The position numbers were made by a program, and so were the translations under genes. Below the pieces are notes generated by a model. That model ran no database searches, was not told where the DNA came from, and worked only from the letters and a program-made list of their open reading frames with translations. From Calditrichia bacterium (lineage in GTDB: Bacteria > Calditrichota > Calditrichia > RBG-13-44-9 > J075): 64,000 bases of DNA. The DNA lies in the NCBI GenBank assembly GCA_020635015.1, contig JACKAP010000004.1, forward strand, positions 124,001 to 188,000, written 5' to 3'. This document shows, in pieces, positions 50,237-58,723 of the stretch; the stretch's first letter is position 1; each line of letters begins with the position of its first letter.

Positions 50237-51727
50237 ATGTCCAAATTTTCCGCTTACCTGGAAAAATTCAAGAAGTATCACTTTGAGATCAAGCACCTGA
50301 TCGTGCTCTTTATTGTGTTGATTTTTTTCATGATCCTGGTGTCGCTGGTGCAGAAAACTTCCCTCCAGGAGCTGCTGCTGCGCACCCAGGAGTGGTATCA
50401 GCGCGACTCTGCCGAACGCATGGCCAATCTCACCGCCACCTCGCTGGAACTGCTGCTGGAAAATGCCGGCAGTCCTTTCTCCAATAACCCGGAAGAGCGG
50501 CAGAGAATGGTGCAGTCCTTCAACATCATTCTCAGTCAGCAGATCCTGCAGCAGAATGTCGAGGCGGTATGCATCTTCGTCTCCCGCGGAGGGCAGATAT
50601 ACGCCATTGACGATGGGAATGTCCTTTATGATTATTTCTTCGATCATTCTATCCCTCTGCATCGTACCGAAAATGATCCCTATGCGGCAGCCCTGGCGCT
50701 GTATCAAAATACCCTGCAGGAAGCGATGCGCCGCAGCGAGCAGATCTTCAGCATTGCGGAAGGTGATCATATTTTTCATGTCTTCGTGCCCTTTGTGCCC
50801 AAGGGAGAATATGTCGGTGCCGTCTATGTAAAGAATACCCCGGACTTTACCTTCATCACCCGGGAAATCATCACCAGTTACGACGAGACCGCCTTGATAT
50901 TTGCCTCCCTGATCATTCTCGGACTTCTGGCGATGTTTTATATTTCATCTTATACCGTCAAAGAGCGCGATGAAGCACAGGAGCAACTATACCGGGAACG
51001 GGAGCAATATCTCCTGGAGGTGATCGACCGGGAGAAGGAAGCACTTTTTACCCGGCGGATCTATCATACCCATCATAAGGCGGAGAAGGTGATGGGGTTT
51101 ATCAAGGAAGACCTGCGCAATCTCGACAAGGAGAACATCGAAGCCATCAAGCAGCGGGTGAACCGCTATGCCAATTTTGTATCGCGGGTGATCTATGATA
51201 TGAAGTGGTATGATCCGCCGCTGCAGACCATCCGCAACCCCGCTTTCCAGACCGATCTCAATGAGGTGCTGCAGTTTATTATCGACCATATCTTCCTGCG
51301 TACCGCTCATCAGGTTAACTACCAGTTCCGGATCGATCTGCAACCCCAGCTGCCTCCGGTGTCGATCAATGAGTTTGTGGTGTGGGAGATTTTCGAACCG
51401 CTGATCCAGAACTGCGTGGAACATGGAGGGGAGGAGAATATGGAGATCCGGGTCCGAACGGTGTATTCTGCGCCGAATAACATTGCCGAGGTGTTTATCG
51501 GCGATAACGGGAAGGGGTTTGCGCCGGAGCTCCTCCAAAAAAATGAAAAAGGCATCAAGCAGCTCTTCCTGGAAAGCGTCTCTACCAAGCAGATCCGGGA
51601 GAATGCCGGCTACGGCTGTTATATCGCTTACGAGATCGCCCGGCGGCGCTGTGGCTGGGATATCGACGCGGAGAATCTCCCCGGCGGCGGCTGTCATTAC
51701 GTAATCAAAATACCGCTCCCCAAATAA
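50237..51727 (+). CDS. Membrane sensor histidine kinase-like protein
   Basis: 496 residues. Helix 1 about 18-40 (IKHLIVLFIVLIFFMILVSL), extracytoplasmic sensor about 41-210 (dCache/PAS-like; VEAVCIFVSRGGQIYAIDDG), helix 2 about 217-237, coiled coil, then the kinase core. The phospho-acceptor region is unusual: H277, H279 and H280 lie in RRIYHTHHKAEKVMGFIKED rather than the standard H-E-L-R-T box. The HATPase domain has N392 in EPLIQNCVEHG, IGDNGKGF and GYGCYIAYEIA. Partner of the NtrC-type regulator that begins 12 bases downstream. Confidence 0.87.
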   Translation: MSKFSAYLEKFKKYHFEIKHLIVLFIVLIFFMILVSLVQKTSLQELLLRTQEWYQRDSAERMANLTATSLELLLENAGSPFSNNPEERQRMVQSFNIILSQQILQQNVEAVCIFVSRGGQIYAIDDGNVLYDYFFDHSIPLHRTENDPYAAALALYQNTLQEAMRRSEQIFSIAEGDHIFHVFVPFVPKGEYVGAVYVKNTPDFTFITREIITSYDETALIFASLIILGLLAMFYISSYTVKERDEAQEQLYREREQYLLEVIDREKEALFTRRIYHTHHKAEKVMGFIKEDLRNLDKENIEAIKQRVNRYANFVSRVIYDMKWYDPPLQTIRNPAFQTDLNEVLQFIIDHIFLRTAHQVNYQFRIDLQPQLPPVSINEFVVWEIFEPLIQNCVEHGGEENMEIRVRTVYSAPNNIAEVFIGDNGKGFAPELLQKNEKGIKQLFLESVSTKQIRENAGYGCYIAYEIARRRCGWDIDAENLPGGGCHYVIKIPLPK

Positions 51728-51739
51728 TCGAGGCTGTAC

Positions 51740-53196
51740 ATGCTCTATAACCGGAAAATTCATGTCCTGTTGATCGAAGATGAAGAATACGATGTGCGGC
51801 GGGTGCAAAATACCCTAAAACCGTTTGCCGAGCGCATCATTCTCCGCGATATTACTTCCGACGGCCATTCCGCCCTGGAGTTGCTTCAGGCGCACAAAGG
51901 GCAATATGAAGTGGTGATCATGGATTTCCAGATCGCCGGCAGCCTCACCGGGGAAGAGCTGATCCTCCGCATGAAAGCGGTGGATCCCGCCCTGCAGATC
52001 ATCGTCATCACCAAGCGCACTATCAACATCACCGATTTCGATTTCGCCAACCGCCTGCTGGAGGCGGGGCAATGTGGTACTGCACCAAATATCCCGGCGA
52101 TATCGAGGCCTACATCTATCAGCCGACCGATTTTATCCTGAGCATTTTCAATGCTGCGGAAAAACGCCGCCTGGAACTGGAGCAGCAGCGTTCCAACCGC
52201 AAGCTGTCGCAGAACGTGGAGGATATCCTGCGGGAAAAACGCATCATCGGCGAGTCCGAGGTGGTGCAAAAGCTGAAACAGCAGATTGCCATGTGTGCCA
52301 ACAATGATGCGATTGTGCTGATCCGCGGTCTTTCCGGCACCGGCAAGGAGCTGGTGGCGGCGAATATCCACTACCAGAGCCGCCGGCGTCTGGAAAAGTT
52401 TGTGGCAATTAATTGCGGCAGCCTGCCCCAGGATCTGATCGAGAGCGAACTGTTCGGGTTCGAAAAAGGCGCTTTTACCGGCGCCCAGGAGCGCAAGAAA
52501 GGCCTGTTCGAGATCGCCGACAACGGCACGCTGTTTCTCGATGAGATTGCCGAGATGCCCCTTTCCGCCCAGGTGAAGCTGCTGCGGGTGATCCAGGAAG
52601 GGGAGATCGACAAGATCGGACGCACCGAAAAGGTCAAAGTTAATGTGCGGGTGATCGCCGCTACCAACAAGCACATCGAGGAGGAGGTGCGCGCCAAACG
52701 GTTTCGGGAGGATCTCTATTACCGCCTTAATGTGGTCTCGATTTGGTTACAGCCGCTGCGGGAACGCCGTCAGGATATTCTGCTGCTGGCGCAGCATTTC
52801 ATGCAGAAGTTCAGCGCCGATATGGGGCGGGAAACGCCGCACCTCAGCGAAGCCGCCCGGGAAGTTCTGCTGCGCTACGAATGGCCCGGCAATGTGCGGG
52901 AATTGCAAAATGTGGTGCAGCGGCTGCTGTTTACCGGAGAACGGGAACTGGGGCGCAGCGAGGTGGAAATCGCGCTGGGATGGCTCCACCGGGACCGGGC
53001 TGCCAAAGATCCGAACGGCATCGATTTCACGAATCCGGATAAGATCCTCCCTCTGCGCGAAGTGGAAAAGCGTTTCCGGGAAAAATACTTCCGTTTTGTG
53101 CGCGACCATGCCGGCTCGGATGCCGAAGCCGCCCGCCTGCTTGGCCTGGCGCCCCCTAATTATCACCGCATGTGTAAAGAGCTTGGGCTGAAGTAG
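51740..53196 (+). CDS. NtrC-type sigma-54 response regulator, split by a frameshift
   Basis: The receiver (from 51740) has ILIEDEE-type acids and phospho-acceptor D62 in VIMDFQIAG. At about 52069 the frame breaks in GGCGGGGCAATG: one extra G would join it to the frame that runs to 53196 and give a 485-residue protein. The second part has the AAA+ domain (Walker A-like GLSGTGKE, GAFTGA loop for sigma-54, Walker B TLFLDEIAEM, DLYYRLNV) and a Fis-type helix-turn-helix (DAEAARLLGLAPPNYHRMCK). The intact regulator would activate sigma-54 promoters; likely targets are the GH16 and symporter promoters with matching upstream sites. Confidence 0.9.
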
Positions 53197-53212
53197 TCGG
53201 TATAGATTGATT

Positions 53213-53279
53213 GCATGGGGCAAAGGGCATGGCGCCGTAATGTGCAAGCGCATGTTCCGACACCTGCTTACTGCATAAC
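53213..53279. repeat. Dispersed repeat with GCATGGGGCAAAG start
   Basis: Begins GCATGGGGCAAAGGGCATGG and contains GCCGTAATGTGCAA and GTTCCGACACC; homologous, inverted, to 22988-23059. Its tail CTTACTGCATAACATC resembles CTTACTGCGTAACATC at 33169. Confidence 0.75.
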
Positions 53280-53287
53280 ATCAGGTA

Positions 53288-53326
53288 ATTATCAAAATAA
53301 TAATCCCCCCATTATCATATTTATAA
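53288..53326 (+). promoter_or_regulatory. Tandem AT-rich dyad sites upstream of the GH16 gene
   Basis: TTATCAAAATAATAA at 53289-53303 and TTATCATATTTATAA at 53312-53326, 23 bp apart. The first is identical to 62844-62858 and the second differs by two bases from 62867-62881, with the same spacing. Position about 90-125 bp before the -24 box fits activator sites of an NtrC-type regulator. Confidence 0.6.
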
Positions 53327-53414
53327 CATTCCGGGCAAAATAGGGCATACAAGATAGAAGATGAACAGGCATTTCGCACGTAAACGAGTGGAAATTGCCA
53401 TTCATTTGAATATC

Positions 53415-53430
53415 TGGTATGATAATTGTC
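53415..53430 (+). promoter_or_regulatory. Sigma-54-like promoter of the GH16 genes
   Basis: TGGTATGATAATTGTC: TGG and TTG are separated as in the -24/-12 consensus TGGCACG-N4-TTGCA (12 bp between the two G). About 55 bp before the ATG at 53484. Confidence 0.5.
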
Positions 53431-53483
53431 TTTTCCCTGGTGATGTATTGTCTTTGTTTTCGCAACCAAAACAGGATATGGCG

Positions 53484-54332
53484 ATGAATACTATGACGAA
53501 AGTTGTTCTGCTGTTTTTGCTCCTGAGCTGCTTCGGCTGCAGCGACGCCAGCAGCAGCGAGGATACCCCGGATACATCCGGGCTGGACCTGCCCGGCTGG
53601 CAGTTGGTCTGGCACGACGAGTTTGACGGCACCCGCATCGACGGCAACAAGTGGGAGCACGAGGTCAATGCCCAGGGCGGGGGCAATAATGAATTGCAAT
53701 ATTACACCGCCCGTCCGGTGAACAGTTTTGTGAAGGATGGGGTGTTGACGATCCAGGCCCTGCAGGAGAGCTATACCGGCCCGGAAGGCACCCGCGATTA
53801 TACCTCTGCCCGGATGCGCACGCTCAATAAAGGCGACTGGCGTTACGGGCGTTTCGACATTCGGGCCAAACTGCCTTACGGCCAGGGCCTCTGGCCGGCG
53901 ATCTGGATGCTGCCGACCGACTGGGTTTACGGCGGCTGGGCGGCCAGCGGGGAGATCGACATCATGGAACTGCTCGGCCATGAAAATGATAAAGTCTACG
54001 GCACCCTCCATTACGGCGGCGAATATCCCAATAATGTGCATACCGGGAGCAATTACACCCTTCCTGCCGGCACCTTCAGCGGCGATTTTCATCTCTTTAC
54101 CCTGGAATGGGACAACACCGAATTCCGCTGGTATGTGGACGGCGAGCATTACCTGACCCAGAACACCTGGCACTGTGCCAATGCCCCGTATCCCGCGCCA
54201 TTCGACCAGCGCTTCCACCTGCTGCTCAATGTGGCGGTGGGGGGCAACTGGCCGGGTAGCCCAGACAACAGCACGGTATTCCCGCAGGTGATGGAGGTGG
54301 ATTACGTGCGGGTCTATAGCCGGGCGGAATAA
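53484..54332 (+). CDS. GH16 family beta-glucanase, lipoprotein
   Basis: 282 residues from ATG at 53484 (AGGA eight bases upstream). Lipoprotein signal with lipobox LSCFGC, so cell-surface or periplasmic. A single GH16 domain (about 35-282): WHDEFDGTRIDGNKWEHEV, then the catalytic motif E157-I-D159-I-M-E162 in ASGEIDIMELLGH, and VGGNWPGSPDNSTVFPQVME. Length and insert pattern resemble laminarinases and lichenases (endo-1,3 or 1,3-1,4-beta-glucanases). Precedes a second GH16 gene by 17 bp. Confidence 0.94.
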   Translation: MNTMTKVVLLFLLLSCFGCSDASSSEDTPDTSGLDLPGWQLVWHDEFDGTRIDGNKWEHEVNAQGGGNNELQYYTARPVNSFVKDGVLTIQALQESYTGPEGTRDYTSARMRTLNKGDWRYGRFDIRAKLPYGQGLWPAIWMLPTDWVYGGWAASGEIDIMELLGHENDKVYGTLHYGGEYPNNVHTGSNYTLPAGTFSGDFHLFTLEWDNTEFRWYVDGEHYLTQNTWHCANAPYPAPFDQRFHLLLNVAVGGNWPGSPDNSTVFPQVMEVDYVRVYSRAE

Positions 54333-54349
54333 AACAGGAGAACTTGTCA

Positions 54350-56235
54350 ATGGTCTGTCGTGCAAACAAAGCATGGATATTAATCGCCACAACCCTGTTG
54401 CTGGTTGCTCCCCTGGGCGCTCAGAGCTGGCAACTGGTCTGGCATGATGAATTCAACTATACCGGCCTGCCCGATCCGCAAAAGTGGGATTATGATGTGG
54501 GCGGCGGCGGCTGGGGCAATAATGAGCTGCAGTACTATACCGCCAATGATGCCGACAACGCCCGGGTCGACGGCAGTTCGCTGATCATCGAAGCGCGCCA
54601 GGAAAATCTCGGCGGTTATAATTATACCTCCGCCCGGCTGGTGACCCGCGGTAAAGCCGACTGGAAATACGGCCGCTTTGATATCCGCGCCAGGCTGCCT
54701 TATGGGCAAGGCCTCTGGCCGGCCCTGTGGCTGCTGCCCAGCGATTGGGTCTACGGAGGTTGGGCGGCCAGCGGGGAAATCGATATTATGGAGCTGGTCG
54801 GGCATGTGACCAACCAGGTGCACGGCACCCTGCATTATGGCGGAACTTCTCCGAACAATGTGCAGTCCGGCGCGGCCTATACCTTGAGCAGCGGCGCCTT
54901 TAACGACGATTTTCACCTGTTTACCCTGGAATGGGTGCCGGGAGAATTCCGCTGGTATGTCGACGGTACGCTCTATGCCACCCAAAACAGCTGGTGGTCT
55001 TCCGGCGGCGTCTATCCCGCCCCTTTTGAACAGGATTTTCATTTGTTGTTCAACGTGGCGGTAGGGGGTAACTGGCCGGGACCGCCCAATCCCTCCACCG
55101 TCTTTCCCCAGCAGATGGTGGTGGATTATGTGCGGGTATATCAGTCCTCCGGCGTAGCCCCCAGCGTGGGTATCACCGCCCCGGGAAACGGTGCTGCGCT
55201 GGCGGCGGGGGTTCCGTTTACCATCAGCGCTGACGCCAGTGACGACGACGGCACGGTGACGCGAGTCAAATTCTACCAGGGGGACGGCTTCCTGGGGAGG
55301 ATGCCAGCGAGCCGTATACCCTTACCATCGAAAAAATCCCCGGCGAGGGGTGTTATGCCCTCACCGCCGTGGCAGTCGATAATGACTTCAATACCACAGT
55401 GTCGGAAGTGGTGAACATCACCGTCGGTGACAGTTGCGGGCAGTCGCCTTATCTGATTACACCGGTACCGATCCCGGGCATCATCGAGGCCGAAAATTAT
55501 GATCTGGGCGGTGCGGGGATCGCGTACCTGGATAATGATCCCGTCAACCAGGGAAATACCAGCGGTAATAATTTCCGCCCGAATGAGGGAGTCGATACCG
55601 AATTTTGCCAGGATGTCGACGGCGGCCATAATGTTGGCTGGACCGGCGCCGGAGAATGGCTGGCCTATCGTGTCGACATCGCCGGCAGCGGCAATTATTC
55701 CCTGATTGCCCGGACAGCCTCGGAGAGCGGCGGGGGCAGTTTCTATCTGACCCTGGACGGCGTGGATGTCAGCGGGCCGATCAGCGTGCCGGCCAGCGGA
55801 GGCTGGCAAGCCTGGACGTCCGTGTTTAAGGACAATATACCGCTGACGGCCGGTTCCCATACCCTGCGGGTGGTGGTCATCGCCGGGGGCTTCAACCTGA
55901 ATAAGCTGACCCTTTATACCGTTAGCGGCAGCGGCGATGATGAAATTCCGCCAGCCGGAGGATTCGCACTGTATCAGAATTACCCCAATCCGTTTAATCC
56001 AGAGACAGTGATCAGTTATCAGCTGTCGGTGGTCAGTGATGTGGAGTTGAGCATTTATGATCTGCTGGGAAAAAAAGTTCATACACTGGTGAATGAACGC
56101 CGGCCCGCCGGGCGCCATGAGGTGCGCTGGGATGGACGGGATGCCTCCGGCCAGACCGTAGGTGCCGGTGTATATTACTACCAGCTCCGCGCCGGAACAA
56201 TTCAGCAGGTGCGCAAGATGATTCTTATGAAGTAA
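54350..56235 (+). CDS. GH16 beta-glucanase with Ig-like, CBM6 and T9SS tail, split by a frameshift
   Basis: AGGAG nine bases before the ATG. Signal peptide about 1-25. GH16 domain about 25-265 with E143, D145, E148 in ASGEIDIMELVGH, followed by an Ig-like domain (about 268-350). Near 55300 the frame breaks in TCCTGGGGAGGATGCC; one added G restores the reading EDASEPYTLTIEKIPGEG and a 628-residue protein. The second part has a CBM6 (IEAENYDLGGAGIAYLDNDP, then NVGWTGAGEWLAYRV) and a T9SS type A tail (NYPNPFNPET ... KMILMK). Probably secreted beta-1,3-glucanase. About 70 percent like the preceding gene in its catalytic part, so a tandem duplication. Confidence 0.92.
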
Positions 56236-56239
56236 TGTT

Positions 56240-56562
56240 GATGCTGGATAAAGGTTATAAGGATAAAGGTTGAAGGATAAAGGTTAAAGGATAAAGGATG
56301 AAGAAACTGGATGCTGGATGCTGGATAATTGTAAAAAAAGCTTGTTCGGGTGCGAAAATCGGGTTTATTCCAGCATCCAGCATCCAGCATCCAGCATCCA
56401 GCATCCAGCATCCAGCATCCAGCATCCAGCATCCAGCATCCAGCATCCAGCATCCAGCATCCAGCATCCAGCATCCAGCATCCAGCATCCAGCATCCAGC
56501 ATCCAGCATCCAGCATCCAGCATCCAGCATCCAGCATCCAGCATCCAGCATCCAGCATCCAA
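56240..56562. repeat. Heptamer tracts: AAGGATA and a 27-unit CAGCATC array
   Basis: 56250-56300 holds AAGGATA/AAGGTTA-type heptamers. 56308-56325 is a short inverted GATGCTG run, and 56370-56560 is about 27 perfect CATCCAG (CAGCATC) units, the longest tract in the window. Open frames through it only translate the repeat (SIQHPAS in one frame). The same heptamer borders several hairpin arrays. Confidence 0.95.
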
Positions 56563-56576
56563 AAAAGGGGCATCAT

Positions 56577-58586
56577 ATGAAACGAATTCTTACCTTGCTG
56601 TTCTTGATCCTACTCGCTTTTCCCGCTTACAGCTTCCTGAAATCCTCCGGTCAGCAGATCGTCGATTCCACCGGCACGCCGGTGCTGCTGCGCGGCTACG
56701 GCCTGGGGGGCTGGCTGGTGCCGGAAGGATATATGCTGCATTTCCCAGGCTTTGGCTCACCCACCGCCATCCGCAACATGATCGAAGACCTGATCGGCCC
56801 CCAGAATACCGCCCAATTTTATGCCGCCTATGAAGCCAATTACGTGACGGAGAGCGATATCGAAGCGATCGCCGGCTGGGGCTGCAATTCGATCCGCCTG
56901 CCCTTCCATTATCGCACGCTGTACGATACCGGCTCCGGCACCTTCCGGGAAGAGGGATTTGCGGTGGTCGATTCGCTGCTGGAATGGTGCCGGCGCAATG
57001 AGCTTTACCTGATCCTCGACATGCACTGCGCCCCGGGCGGGCAGAACGGCGGCAACATCAGCGATAGTGACGGTGAGGCGCGCCTGTGGACCGAACCCCA
57101 GCTCTATCAGCCGCTGACCATCCTGATCTGGGAGGAGATTGCGGAGCGTTATAAAGACGAGCCGCAGATCGGCGGCTACGACCTGCTCAACGAGCCGGTG
57201 CTGCCCGACGGTTATAGCGCCCAGGTGTTGCGTGACTTTTACATCGAGCTGACCGAGGCGATCCGCCAGATCGATACCAACCACATTGTTTTTATCGAAG
57301 GAAACTGGTACGCCACCGATTTTACCCTGCTCACCCCGCCCTGGGACAGCAACATGGCCTATAGTTTTCACAAATACTGGAGCACCCCGGACCTGGGGTC
57401 GATCCAGGGGTATCTTTCCATGCGTTCCCAGCATAATGTGCCGCTGTGGATGGGAGAGTCCGGAGAGAATTCCAATCCCTGGTTTTATAGCGCGATCCAG
57501 TTATTCGAAAGTCAGGGTATTGGCTGGTGCTGGTGGGCGCATAAAAAACTGGGTACCACCACCAGCCCGTTCTCCGCGGTGCTGCCGGCGAATTACCAGA
57601 CGTTATTGAACTACTGGAACGGCCAGGGCGGGCAGCCATCGGTGACCTTTGCCACCAACGCCCTGCTGCAGATGGCGGAAGCGTTGAAGATCGATCAGTG
57701 CGAAGTGCGGCAGGGAGTCACCCGCGCCTTGTTTGACCCCGATTTCGGCACCCAGGCCGAGCCGTTTGCCAGCCATGCGATTCCCGGCGCGATCGATGCG
57801 GTGCATTACGATTTTGGCAGCAATGGAGTGGGTTACACCGACTCAGATTACCAGAATACCAGCGGTTCCGGCGGCAGCGCCTGGAACAGCGGCTATGAAT
57901 ACCGTAATGACGGCGTCGACATCGAACGTTCCCAGGATCCCCTGGGAAATGCCTATAATGTCGGCTGGACCGCCCCCGGCGAGCGCTTGAATTATACGGT
58001 CGAAGTTTCGCCGGGAGGAATTTACCGGTTTCAGATGCGGGTGGCCAGCCCGAACGGCGAAGGAAAGATCGTGCTGCTGGTGGATAATCAGCAGGTCAGC
58101 GATATCGTCACTCCGCCTGCTACCGGAGACTGGCAGAACTGGGTCACCATGATCATCAACGATGTGCCGATTCCTGCCGGCACACATCAGTTCAGCCTTT
58201 ATTTTATCCAGGGCGGATTTAACCTGAATCGCATGACCTTTCAACTGGTGGCGACCGGGATTGACGATGCGGATGACGCGCTGCCGGAAAGCTATCAATT
58301 GGCGCAAAATTATCCCAATCCCTTCAATCCGGAGACGAATTTCGGAATTCGGATTGCGGATTTCGGAATGGTAACCCTGGCGGTATATGATCTGCAAGGA
58401 CGGTTGGTGCGAACTTTGCTGAATGCGCCGCGGGCGGCCGGAGCGTACGAAATCAACTGGGATGGGCGGAATGATGCCGGGCAGCAACTGAGCAGCGGCA
58501 CCTATTTTTACCGCCTGACCGTCTCCGATATGAAAAGCGGCCGGGTGCAGTTTCGGGATACAAAGAAGATGGTGATGTTGCAGTAG
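56577..58586 (+). CDS. GH5 endo-glucanase with CBM6 and T9SS sorting tail
   Basis: 669 residues from ATG at 56577 (AAGGGG upstream and a signal peptide directly after); the frame runs back through the heptamer tract, but that is not expected to be translated. Signal peptide about 1-19. GH5 domain about 22-360: NSIRLPFHYR, LILDMHCAPGGQNGG, acid/base E206 in YDLLNEP and nucleophile E294 in LWMGESGENSNPW. CBM6-like domain about 400-545 (IDAVHYDFGSNGVGYTD, NVGWTAPGERLNYTV) and T9SS type A tail about 565-669 (NYPNPFNPET). The tail holds an unusual NFGIRIADFGM insertion. Confidence 0.94.
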   Translation: MKRILTLLFLILLAFPAYSFLKSSGQQIVDSTGTPVLLRGYGLGGWLVPEGYMLHFPGFGSPTAIRNMIEDLIGPQNTAQFYAAYEANYVTESDIEAIAGWGCNSIRLPFHYRTLYDTGSGTFREEGFAVVDSLLEWCRRNELYLILDMHCAPGGQNGGNISDSDGEARLWTEPQLYQPLTILIWEEIAERYKDEPQIGGYDLLNEPVLPDGYSAQVLRDFYIELTEAIRQIDTNHIVFIEGNWYATDFTLLTPPWDSNMAYSFHKYWSTPDLGSIQGYLSMRSQHNVPLWMGESGENSNPWFYSAIQLFESQGIGWCWWAHKKLGTTTSPFSAVLPANYQTLLNYWNGQGGQPSVTFATNALLQMAEALKIDQCEVRQGVTRALFDPDFGTQAEPFASHAIPGAIDAVHYDFGSNGVGYTDSDYQNTSGSGGSAWNSGYEYRNDGVDIERSQDPLGNAYNVGWTAPGERLNYTVEVSPGGIYRFQMRVASPNGEGKIVLLVDNQQVSDIVTPPATGDWQNWVTMIINDVPIPAGTHQFSLYFIQGGFNLNRMTFQLVATGIDDADDALPESYQLAQNYPNPFNPETNFGIRIADFGMVTLAVYDLQGRLVRTLLNAPRAAGAYEINWDGRNDAGQQLSSGTYFYRLTVSDMKSGRVQFRDTKKMVMLQ

Positions 58587-58587
58587 G

Positions 58588-58660
58588 GTCGGGTCGCGAC
58601 CCGACCTGCGGCAAGCGAGATCAATGAGTTCGGGCCGGGTCGCGACCCGCGCGGCCCAAT
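58588..58660. repeat. GGGTCGCGACCC palindromes
   Basis: GTCGGGTCGCGACCCGAC and, 43 bases on, GCCGGGTCGCGACCCGC, both near-perfect self-complementary hairpins right after the GH5 stop. They may stabilise or terminate the transcript; no T run follows. Confidence 0.7.
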
Positions 58661-58723
58661 GAGTTTACCCCCCACAATACCCGGCCAATTTACGTATTCG
58701 CTCCGCAACCAACGAGGTAAGCC

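Noticed and set aside
56298..56576. N-terminal extension of the GH5 protein through the CATCCAG tract (SIQHPAS repeats)
   Set aside because: The frame is open only because the heptamer has no stop in any frame. A ribosome site and signal peptide start at 56577.
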